Source: Rhodococcoides fascians NBRC 12155 = LMG 3623 (GTDB lineage Bacteria > Actinomycetota > Actinomycetes > Mycobacteriales > Mycobacteriaceae). Taken from it: 64,000 nucleotides of DNA. Location of the stretch: NCBI RefSeq assembly GCF_001894785.1, contig NZ_BCWW01000001.1:1-64000 (forward strand). The letters are read 5' to 3'. Within the stretch, counting starts at the first letter, position 1. Each line of letters opens with the position of its first letter. The notes under the pieces were generated by a model that ran no database searches, had not been told where the DNA came from, and worked only from the letters and a program-made list of their open reading frames with translations. Both the position numbers and the translations under genes were made by a program. Positions 35,147 through 42,653 of the stretch are shown here, one piece after another.

Positions 35147-36249
35147 AGCTCTCGACGGGTCGCGTTCCGCGACTGTTACCCAAGGACGCGCCACCGGATC
35201 TGCGCGGACGCCCCCGCGCCGATCGCTCGATGCAGATGCTCGGAACGTTCCTCAACGGCTACATGCACGCGACTGCCGGCAAGGAGTACGACGACGCGGT
35301 AGCCGGCCACAATCCCGATTCCGCGCTGCGGCTGGTGGTCGTCGACCGCGAGATCATCGCCGAGGACGAGAACGTCGCCGCTCTGACCCTCGCCTCGCCG
35401 ACGGGGGAGCAGCTGCCGATCTGGCATCCCGGCTGCCACCTCGATCTACATCTGCCGTCGGGTCGCCGTCGGCAGTACTCGCTGTGCGGCGATCCGTCCG
35501 ACCGCAGTTGCTACCGGATCGCCGTGCGCCGAATCCCCACCGGCGCAGGTGGATCCATCGAGATGCATGCACTCGAGCCCGGAACCGAGGTCACCGTACG
35601 TGGCCCACGGAACGGCTTTCCCTTCGTCGCCGAGGGCAGCGCGCTGTTCGTCGCCGGCGGCATCGGCATCACCCCCATCATCGCGATGGTCCGTGCCGCA
35701 CGGATTCTCGGGATGGATTGGCAGTTCGTGTACTGCGGTCGCTCCCGGGACACGATGCCTTTTCTCGACGAGATCGAGAGCTGGGAATCGGATCGCGTGT
35801 TCGTCCGGACCGACGACGTGCACGGGTACCCCACCGAGGGTGAATTGCTCGAGCGCGCACCCGCAGGCGGTGCCGTCTACTGCTGCGGTCCTACCCCCAT
35901 GCTCGATGCCGTTCGCCGCGACTTCGGCCAGTGCCCCGCCACCGCACTGCATTTCGAACGCTTCGGCCCGCCGCCGATCCTCGACGGCACACCGTTCGAG
36001 GTGCAGCTGATCAGCACGGGCGCTGTGCTCGACGTCGCCGCCGACACCTCCGTGCTCACGGCCGTCAAGCAGCAGAAGCCCAATATCGCGTACTCGTGCC
36101 AACAGGGCTTCTGCGGTACCTGCAAGGTGCGGGTGCTCGCCGGCGAGCCCGAACACCTGGAGTCGCGATTGACCCCGGAGGAGCAGCGCGATCACATGCT
36201 CATCTGCGTCTCGCGCGCTCGAAGTGCCCGTCTCGTACTCGATCTATAG
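35143..36249 (+). CDS. PDR/VanB-type ferredoxin reductase (flavin + [2Fe-2S])
   Basis: 368 residues. The order is flavin-binding barrel (LHLPSGRRRQYSLCGDPSD, about 105-125), NAD-binding domain (LFVAGGIGITPIIAMVRAA; VYCCGPTPMLDAV) and a C-terminal plant-type [2Fe-2S] ferredoxin with CQQGFCGTC (Cys319, 324, 327) and a last Cys near 357 (LICVSR). These proteins pass electrons from NAD(P)H to a terminal oxygenase. The GTG at 35143 overlaps the upstream di-iron-type gene by 4 nt, which points to that protein as the partner. The solitary AlkB at 30.4 kb is a less likely partner. Confidence 0.92.
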   Translation: MKLSTGRVPRLLPKDAPPDLRGRPRADRSMQMLGTFLNGYMHATAGKEYDDAVAGHNPDSALRLVVVDREIIAEDENVAALTLASPTGEQLPIWHPGCHLDLHLPSGRRRQYSLCGDPSDRSCYRIAVRRIPTGAGGSIEMHALEPGTEVTVRGPRNGFPFVAEGSALFVAGGIGITPIIAMVRAARILGMDWQFVYCGRSRDTMPFLDEIESWESDRVFVRTDDVHGYPTEGELLERAPAGGAVYCCGPTPMLDAVRRDFGQCPATALHFERFGPPPILDGTPFEVQLISTGAVLDVAADTSVLTAVKQQKPNIAYSCQQGFCGTCKVRVLAGEPEHLESRLTPEEQRDHMLICVSRARSARLVLDL

Positions 36250-36261
36250 AACGGAAAGACA

Positions 36262-37152
36262 GTGAGCAGCAACGCAGTTCGTACGACGGTCGTCAACGAG
36301 GGCATTCGGTTGGCGGTGTTCGAGAGCGGAAACCCCGACGGCGAACCCATCGTCCTCGTTCACGGGTGGCCCGATACTCACGAACTGTGGAGCCACATCG
36401 TGCCGCAACTCGAAGACCGTTTTCGGGTGATCAGCTACGACTCGCGTGGAGCCGGCGAGAGCACCGTCCCCGTCGAGCAGTCGGCGTACAAGTTGGCCCG
36501 GTTGGCGGCGGACTTCTATGCCGTGGCAGATGCGGTCAGTCCCGACGCTCCCGTTCACGTGCTCGCTCACGACTGGGGTGCCGTGGAGGTCTGGGAAGCC
36601 GCAGCCCAGCCCCAGGCGAAGGATCGAATCCGTTCGTACACATCGATTTCGGGACCTAACCTCGATCACCTCGGTAAGTGGTCGCAGTCGCGGCTACGTC
36701 GTCCCACTCTTGCCGGCATCAAGCAGGTTCTCGCGCAGACCCGAGCGTCCTGGTACACCGTCACCTTCCACATCCCCGGCCTGTCGACGTTGCGCATCAA
36801 GCGACAGTTCGCCAAGGGCTGGCCGGCATTCCTCCAGGAGTTCTCGGGCGTCGATCCGAAGCTCGTCACCCAGAACCCCACGCTGTGGTCGGACGCAACC
36901 AACGGCACCAACCTGTACCGCGCCAACATCATTCCAATTCTGGCCAATCCGCGCGATCGGTACATCGACATCCCGGTGCACCTCATCGTCAACACCGAGG
37001 ACGTCGCGGTGCGGCCGTACCACTACGACGACACCGGCAAGTGGGTGAAGAACCTCACGCGCAACGACATTCCGGCAGGACACTGGTCGCCGATCTCGCA
37101 TGCGGACGACATCGCACGATTGACGACAGAATTCATCGACTCGCTGGACTGA
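36262..37152 (+). CDS. EphD-like epoxide hydrolase (hydrolase half only)
   Basis: 296 residues. Motifs of epoxide hydrolases: oxyanion VLVHGWPDTHELW, nucleophile AHDWGA (Asp104 in place of Ser), and a catalytic His in PAGHWSPISHAD. It resembles the N-terminal half of mycobacterial EphD, which continues into a short-chain dehydrogenase domain; here the frame stops after the hydrolase. GTG at 36262, 12 nt after the reductase. The tract suggests oxidation to an epoxide followed by hydrolysis to a diol. Confidence 0.86.
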   Translation: MSSNAVRTTVVNEGIRLAVFESGNPDGEPIVLVHGWPDTHELWSHIVPQLEDRFRVISYDSRGAGESTVPVEQSAYKLARLAADFYAVADAVSPDAPVHVLAHDWGAVEVWEAAAQPQAKDRIRSYTSISGPNLDHLGKWSQSRLRRPTLAGIKQVLAQTRASWYTVTFHIPGLSTLRIKRQFAKGWPAFLQEFSGVDPKLVTQNPTLWSDATNGTNLYRANIIPILANPRDRYIDIPVHLIVNTEDVAVRPYHYDDTGKWVKNLTRNDIPAGHWSPISHADDIARLTTEFIDSLD

Positions 37153-37161
37153 ACATTCAGG

Positions 37162-38430
37162 TCATCCGGTCAGGTGACCGCGCAGCGTGGACGACGTGTA
37201 TTCGGATCGAAAGAGGCCGCGCTGCTGCAGGATCGGGACCACGTGTTCGACGAAGTCGGCGAGTGAGTTCGGGTAGCGCGGGCACATCAGGTTGAAGCCG
37301 TCGGCACCGCGGCCGATCCACGATTCCATCTCGTCGGCGATGGAATCCGGTGTGCCGATCATCGTGGCGTGCCCGCCACCGGCCGCGAGGGTGCCCAGCA
37401 ACTGACGCACGGTGGGCCGGTCCTTCTCGATGATGCGCAGAATGGTCTCGTACCGACCCTGCGGTCCCGTGAACTCGGCCGCAGGTGGTAGGGACGGCAC
37501 CGGAGCATCGAGTTCCCATGCGGCACATTCCTGTCCGGTGAAGGTGGACAGCATCGCCAGCGACTGGTCGGTGGGCAGCAGCAGATCCAGCTCTGCCTTC
37601 TTGCGACGAGCCTCCTCCATCGTCGATCCGACGTACGTCACCAAACCCGGCATGATGCCCACTGCCGCACTGTCACGAGCGGCTCGATCGATTCTCGCCT
37701 TCACGTCGTCGTAATAGCTCTGCGCGGCAACGAGATCGTAGGCGACGGCGTAGATCGCCTCGGCGTACTTCGCCGCCAGGTCGCGGCCCGGGCCCGACGC
37801 CCCGGCTTGGAACAACACAGGCCTGCCCTGCGGCGACCGCGGTACCGTCAGCGGGCCGTCGACTCGAAAGTGCTTGCCGTCGTGATCGATCGAGTGCACC
37901 TTGGCCGGGTCGGCGTACATCCCGGTGCGATCGATAGTCAGGGCATCGGCATCCCACGAATCCCACAGCGCCAGTGCAGTATCGACGAACTCTTCGGCGC
38001 GGGCATAGCGCTCCTCGCGAGCCGGGATGGCGTCCATTCCGTGATTACGCGCCTCGGCGTCGAACATGGACGTGACGACGTTCCAGCCGGCCCGTCCGCC
38101 GCTGATGTGGTCCAACGACGCCAGCATGCGCGCGGCATGGAACGGTGTGTAGAACGTCGACGACACAGTCGTGACCAGACCGATGTGGGTGGTCGCTCTG
38201 GCCATGGCCGACAGCGCCGTGATCGGTTCGAGAAACCAGGTTCCTGCGCCGGCCGGGTCGCGAACGGAATGCCCGTCGGCAAAGAACACCGCGTCGAACT
38301 TTCCCCGTTCGGCCAGCTGCGCAAGTTCCTCGTAGTACGAGATATCGCCCAGGTCCTCCACGCGCGAATCGGGATGACGCCACGCGGCGCTGTGGTGGCC
38401 GCAGCCGTAGAGAAACGCGTTGAGGTGCAT
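37162..38430 (-). CDS. LLM flavin-dependent monooxygenase, NtaA/SnaA/DszA type
   Basis: 422 residues, near the usual 420-450. Family landmarks: N-terminal MHLNAFLYGCGHHSAAWRHP, GKFDAVFFADGH, HISGGRAGWNVVTS and PVLFQAGASGPGRDLAAKYAEAIY. The group uses reduced FMN from a separate reductase to oxygenate small organic acids, heterocycles or sulfur compounds. It lies 1 nt after the SDR gene stop and shares its TPP riboswitch, so its substrate or product is probably linked to thiamine or its breakdown. Convergent with the epoxide hydrolase gene, 9 nt apart. Confidence 0.88.
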   Translation of the reverse strand: MHLNAFLYGCGHHSAAWRHPDSRVEDLGDISYYEELAQLAERGKFDAVFFADGHSVRDPAGAGTWFLEPITALSAMARATTHIGLVTTVSSTFYTPFHAARMLASLDHISGGRAGWNVVTSMFDAEARNHGMDAIPAREERYARAEEFVDTALALWDSWDADALTIDRTGMYADPAKVHSIDHDGKHFRVDGPLTVPRSPQGRPVLFQAGASGPGRDLAAKYAEAIYAVAYDLVAAQSYYDDVKARIDRAARDSAAVGIMPGLVTYVGSTMEEARRKKAELDLLLPTDQSLAMLSTFTGQECAAWELDAPVPSLPPAAEFTGPQGRYETILRIIEKDRPTVRQLLGTLAAGGGHATMIGTPDSIADEMESWIGRGADGFNLMCPRYPNSLADFVEHVVPILQQRGLFRSEYTSSTLRGHLTG

Positions 38431-38431
38431 G

Positions 38432-39199
38432 TCAGTCCTTGACCAGGCCGCCGTCGACCACCAGATTCTGACCGGTCACCGACCGCGCCCACGGCGAAGC
38501 GAAGAACAGCAGAGCGTCGGCGAATTCCTCGGGGGTGGTGACGCGTTGCAGCGGGGTCGAGGCCGCGATGAAGTCGAACACCGCGGCCGGGGTGGCGGCA
38601 CTGGCGTCGGTGGTGCGCAGCAGTCCACCCGAGACCATGTTGACGGTGATGTTGTCTACGCCGAGGTCCGCCGACAGAGTGCGGGTCAGCGAGAGCAGTG
38701 CGGCCTTGGAGGCGGTGTAGTCGTGGTACGGCACCACCGGATTCTGGAACAAATTGGTGCCCACGTTGATGATTCGGCCGAAGCCCGCCTCACGCATTCC
38801 CGGCAGGGCCGCCTGCGTGGTGAGCAGTGCCGCGCGAACGCTGCCTCGTAGCTGAGCGTCGAACCGATCCCAGGTGATGGTGTCGGCCTTGGGGCGGGCA
38901 TCTCCGTCGAAGGAGAAGTCGGCCAATGCGTTGTTGACGACTGTGGTGATCGGAGTGCCGAAATGCGCACGGGCCGAGTCGAACACCGAGGCCACCGCGC
39001 TCTCGTCGGTCACGTCGCCCTGAACAGCAAATGCACGGTCGCCGAGCCTGTCCGCCAACGCCTCCGCTGCCTCTTTGCTGGTGCGGTAGTCGATCACCAC
39101 ACGCGCGCCCTCACCGGCGAACGCCGCGGCAATCGCTGCTCCCAGTCCGCGGCCGCCGCCGGTGATCAACACTGTCTGCTCGTCGATCTTCACGTGCAT
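38432..39199 (-). CDS. short-chain dehydrogenase/reductase
   Basis: 255 residues, classical SDR. NAD(P) motif TGGGRGLGAAIA at the N-terminus, NNA segment in VVNNALAD, catalytic Tyr and Lys in HDYTASKAAL, and a usual C-terminal loop. Resembles 3-oxoacyl-ACP reductase-type enzymes; the true alcohol substrate is unknown. ATG at 39199 with GAGAGG about 6 nt upstream; that ribosome site can pair with a nearby CCTCG, a plausible switch element. First gene after the TPP riboswitch. Confidence 0.9.
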   Translation of the reverse strand: MHVKIDEQTVLITGGGRGLGAAIAAAFAGEGARVVIDYRTSKEAAEALADRLGDRAFAVQGDVTDESAVASVFDSARAHFGTPITTVVNNALADFSFDGDARPKADTITWDRFDAQLRGSVRAALLTTQAALPGMREAGFGRIINVGTNLFQNPVVPYHDYTASKAALLSLTRTLSADLGVDNITVNMVSGGLLRTTDASAATPAAVFDFIAASTPLQRVTTPEEFADALLFFASPWARSVTGQNLVVDGGLVKD

Positions 39200-39254
39200 C
39201 GCCTCTCGTTCGAGGTCGGGACCGCCGCGAGGGACAGGAAATACCGAAACGTCA

Positions 39255-39330
39255 CGACATTCCCTTCGCTGGTCCTAACCAGATCAGGTTCGACGGGTGT
39301 GATCTCAGCCCTGACGGGCACCCCGTGTCG
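39255..39330 (-). promoter_or_regulatory. TPP riboswitch (THI element)
   Basis: Minus-strand aptamer with all conserved parts: GGGGTGCCC, CAGGGCTGAGATC, ACACCCGTCGAACCTGATC, and CTGGTTAGGACCAGCGAAGGGA. The closing helix P1 forms between CGACA (39330-39326) and TGTCG (39259-39255). A -10-like TACAGT (39342-39337) would start the transcript right at the aptamer. It reads into the SDR and LLM monooxygenase genes; the 55 nt between aptamer and start codon can hide the ribosome-binding site. Confidence 0.96.
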
Positions 39331-39408
39331 CGGTCGACTGTACCTGTAGGTCTCTCTACTGCTTTCTTGCGCTCGACGTAGACAGCCGAACACAACCGTA
39401 TGCAGCGA

Positions 39409-40704
39409 TCAGCCGATGACAGCCCAGCCGTGGGGAGGAACGCTTACCCGTCCGTCGTTCAGGTGCGCCTCACCGGCCAGTACTTCGCTGCCCCGGGCCG
39501 GGTAGTCGATGGCCTCGTCGCCGAGGTTGAGCGCCACCGTCATGGAATTGTCGTCCGCGTACACGCGGTAGAGCAGCGCGGTGTTGGTGAGCTCGAGTGT
39601 CTCGGTGCGTGCGGAGTACAACCACGGATTGCGACGCCGAACTGCGATCAGCTCCTGATGCACTCGGTAGACCGGCCAGCCGTACGGGGCGAGATCCTCG
39701 GACGTGTCGGGGTATTCGGGACGCACCTCGTCATCACCGCCGACGCGATCTTCCTTGATACCGCGGAATGCCTGCTCGTCGCCGTAGTAGATCATCGGCA
39801 TCCCGCCCACGGTGAACAGAACCACCAACGCGTGCAGCAGATGTCGCTCGTCCTCGATGACGCTGGCGATGCGATTGACGTCATGATTTCCCACGAACGT
39901 GGCGGGCACGAAGGCGTCGAGCCAACCGTTGTGACGCTCGAGGGCATGCGAGAGCTCGAAGAAATTCTTCTCGCTCAGCCCACTCCAGATCGCCTTCCAC
40001 AGTTCGTACTGCGTCACCGAGTCCAACGTGGAGGCCGAGACGATCCGGTCGTAGTCACCGTGAATGACTTCGCCCAGAAAGTATGCCTCCGAATGCTTTT
40101 CGCGAACCTTCGGCAGCACCGCGGCCCAGAAGCGCGGCGGAACCGCGTAGGCCGCGTCGAGTCGCCAGGCGTCGACGCCGCGGTCCAGCCAATGCGACAG
40201 TACGTCCACGACGTACTGCTGCACGTGCGGGCTCTCGTGGTTGAGTGCGACCAATTCGTCGTAGCCCTCGAAGTTGCGGTGCGTCGGCTCGTCCCCGGAC
40301 CAGTCGAGGTGAAACCACCCCGCGGCCTCGGAGTCCGGGCCCTCGGCCAGAGCCTCACGGAACTTCGGGAAGCTCTGCGCGACATGGTTGAAGACGCCGT
40401 CGAACATCACCTTCAAGCCGCGGGAATGCGCCGCAGCGATCAGCGAATCGATATCCTCGTCGGTGCCGAGCCGACCGTCGACGTGGTAGTAGTCGACAGT
40501 GTCGTAGCCGTGCTTCTCCGACTCGAAGATCGGACCGAGGGCGATGCCCGACGCGCCGAGTTCGAGGGCGTAGTCGAGCCACTTCTCGATTCTGGTCAGC
40601 CGATGCAGATCCGCTTGCGACTCACCGTCCCAGCCGTGCACCGGCGCACCGGTGAAGCCGAGTGGGTACAGGTGCCACCAGATGGCGTGTTTCGTCCACT
40701 CCAT
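39409..40704 (-). CDS. GH13-family alpha-glucosidase/amylase-like enzyme
   Basis: 431 residues. All four GH13 regions are present: DGVFNHV, GVDAWRLDAAY (nucleophile Asp), YFLGEVIHGDY (acid Glu) and FVGNHDVNRI. Acts on alpha-glucans or alpha-glucosides in the cytoplasm; no signal peptide is visible. ATG at 40704 is chosen because MEWTKHAIWWHLYPLGF is the family-like start, and the ATG overlaps the stop of the lactate-oxidase-type gene (ATGA). It is unusual for a glycosidase to be coupled to a hydroxyacid oxidase. Confidence 0.9.
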   Translation of the reverse strand: MEWTKHAIWWHLYPLGFTGAPVHGWDGESQADLHRLTRIEKWLDYALELGASGIALGPIFESEKHGYDTVDYYHVDGRLGTDEDIDSLIAAAHSRGLKVMFDGVFNHVAQSFPKFREALAEGPDSEAAGWFHLDWSGDEPTHRNFEGYDELVALNHESPHVQQYVVDVLSHWLDRGVDAWRLDAAYAVPPRFWAAVLPKVREKHSEAYFLGEVIHGDYDRIVSASTLDSVTQYELWKAIWSGLSEKNFFELSHALERHNGWLDAFVPATFVGNHDVNRIASVIEDERHLLHALVVLFTVGGMPMIYYGDEQAFRGIKEDRVGGDDEVRPEYPDTSEDLAPYGWPVYRVHQELIAVRRRNPWLYSARTETLELTNTALLYRVYADDNSMTVALNLGDEAIDYPARGSEVLAGEAHLNDGRVSVPPHGWAVIG

Positions 40705-41882
40705 CAGGACGCCTCGATCGAGTCGCGACCGAGCTCGCCCGCGCCGGTATGGCCGGACAGGCTGGTCACCAAGTCGAATTCGGCCAGCAGGCAACGTAGT
40801 ACGTGTGCAACACCTTCCTGCCCGCCGAGGGCGAGACCGTACAGGAACGGGCGGCCGAGAAGAACCGCATCGGCACCGAGCGCCAGCGCCTTGGCCATGT
40901 CGGCACCGGTGCGCACACCGGAGTCGAACAGGATCGTCAGTTCGTCACCGACGGCCTCGACGATGGACGGCAACGCGTCGAGAGACGGCCTGGCACCGTC
41001 GATCTGACGTCCACCGTGGTTGGAGACGACGATGCCGTCGACTCCGTGGGCGGCCGCTTGTCGGGCGTCGCCGACGGTGCAGATGCCCTTGAGCACGATC
41101 GGGCCGTCCCAATGCTCGCGCAGGAACGCCAGGTTCTTCCACGACAGGCCGGGATTGGGGAACATCTGCGCCCAATGCATCGCGGCCGCAACGGGATTCT
41201 CCTCGACGGGCTGAGCGAGTCCGGCTTGGAACGCCGGATCGCTCAGATAGTTCTCGATACCGAGGTTCGCCAAGAACGGGAGGTACCCGCGGTCGAGATC
41301 GGCGGGCCGCCAGCCCAGCAACGTCGTGTCGAGCGTCAGCACCAACGTGGTGAATCCGGTGTCCTTCGCGCGCTGCAGGAAGCTCAGCAGTACCGATTCG
41401 TCCGTCGGCCAGTACAACTGATACCAGCGCGGCGCATCTCCGCCCGCCTCGGCGATCTGCTCGAAGGAATGCGATGCCTGCGTCGAATGTATGTACGGCA
41501 CACCGAGTTCCGCAGCCGCGCGAACCGTCGCGAGTTCACCGTCGGGATGGGCGAGAGTCTGAATACCCACCGGAGCGATCAGCAGCGGTGCAGGCATGTC
41601 GGTGCCGAGCACGGTGCACGCATGATCACGCGAGGCCGAGCTGCGCAGCATCCGCGGCGTGATGGCCCACCTGTCGAAGGCGGCCCGGTTCGCACGCGCC
41701 GTCGAGCCACTGCCCGCACTGGCGACGATGTAACCAAGAGCCTCGGGCGAGAGCTTCTCGGCAGCCTGGTCCTCCAGCCGCGCCAGGTTGGTGGTGATCG
41801 ATGGTGTCTGCTGAGCGAACATCCCCGCGGCGTAGATGCCGAGTTGGTGATCGCTGAAGTTGCTGGGCCTGGCCTCGGTCAT
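40704..41882 (-). CDS. lactate 2-monooxygenase-type alpha-hydroxyacid oxidase
   Basis: 392 residues, FMN TIM-barrel family. Conserved active-site parts: YIVASAGSGSTARANRAAFDRW, PVGIQTLAHPDGE, GICTVGDARQA, SNHGGRQIDGARPSLDALP (catalytic His) and DSGVRTGADMAKALALGADAVLLGRPFLYGL. Oxidises L-lactate or another 2-hydroxyacid. The long N-terminus fits actinobacterial lactate 2-monooxygenase. It lies 9 nt after the amidotransferase gene and overlaps the glycosidase gene by 4 nt. Confidence 0.92.
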   Translation of the reverse strand: MTEARPSNFSDHQLGIYAAGMFAQQTPSITTNLARLEDQAAEKLSPEALGYIVASAGSGSTARANRAAFDRWAITPRMLRSSASRDHACTVLGTDMPAPLLIAPVGIQTLAHPDGELATVRAAAELGVPYIHSTQASHSFEQIAEAGGDAPRWYQLYWPTDESVLLSFLQRAKDTGFTTLVLTLDTTLLGWRPADLDRGYLPFLANLGIENYLSDPAFQAGLAQPVEENPVAAAMHWAQMFPNPGLSWKNLAFLREHWDGPIVLKGICTVGDARQAAAHGVDGIVVSNHGGRQIDGARPSLDALPSIVEAVGDELTILFDSGVRTGADMAKALALGADAVLLGRPFLYGLALGGQEGVAHVLRCLLAEFDLVTSLSGHTGAGELGRDSIEAS

Positions 41883-41891
41883 CGTTCGACC

Positions 41892-42605
41892 CTACCGGGG
41901 CACCGCCGAGGATCGGGCGAGAAATGCGTCCAGCAGCGCCGAGCACCGCTCACGAGCTGCAGCTTCGGAGTCGGCAATGTCTTGCCTGATCTGGTGCACG
42001 TCCACCGCGTGTTCGACGCCGTCGCGGTCCCACGCGGCCGCCCATGCATCGTAGGTGTCGAGGTCGATCTCGGGGTGGAACTGTAACCCGAGGTGCGGGC
42101 CGCAGACGAAGGCCTGCTGCGCTGCCTCGTTGCGGGCGATGACCGTGGCCTCCGGCGGAGCGAAGAACGTGTCGCCGTGGAATTCCATCCACGGGCCCGA
42201 GGCGATGAGCTCGGGATCGGACGTCTCGACCTCGACGAATCCGTATTCGGGATGCTCGGACTTGCGGACCGATCCACCGAGCACCCGGGCGAGCAACTGG
42301 CCGCCGAAGCAGACGCCGAGGATCGGAACACCTGTGTCGATCGCGTCCCGCACATACGCGGTCTCCGGCGCGAGCCACGTCAGCGTGTCGTCGTACGCAG
42401 CGTCGGGTGAGCCCATGACCACCACCAACTGCGCGTCGGACAGCGTCGGTGGTGCGACGTCGGGACTGTGGTCGAAGGAATGCACGTCCAACCGGAAACC
42501 CCTGGTGCGCAATTCGGCGGCGAGGGTGCCGATGTCGCGACGCGCCAGGGACGGGTCCCGGTCGTGGACGAGTATCACGGCGCGCGGGTCGTTCGGGTAT
42601 GTCAC
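41892..42605 (-). CDS. class I glutamine amidotransferase-like protein
   Basis: 237 residues. The triad cysteine is in ILGVCFGGQLLARVLGG, and the histidine and glutamate in GLQFHPEID. It resembles the GMP synthase-type GATase domain without a synthase partner; such stand-alone proteins often act as glutaminases or gamma-glutamyl hydrolases of small amides. GTG at 42605 with AAGGAG 5 nt upstream. First gene of the three-gene minus-strand unit, and divergent from the helicase gene 48 nt away. Confidence 0.88.
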   Translation of the reverse strand: MTYPNDPRAVILVHDRDPSLARRDIGTLAAELRTRGFRLDVHSFDHSPDVAPPTLSDAQLVVVMGSPDAAYDDTLTWLAPETAYVRDAIDTGVPILGVCFGGQLLARVLGGSVRKSEHPEYGFVEVETSDPELIASGPWMEFHGDTFFAPPEATVIARNEAAQQAFVCGPHLGLQFHPEIDLDTYDAWAAAWDRDGVEHAVDVHQIRQDIADSEAAARERCSALLDAFLARSSAVPR

Positions 42606-42653
42606 AGGGCTCCTTTACGGTGTTCGTGCACACCGTACGACAGACTGGATCCG

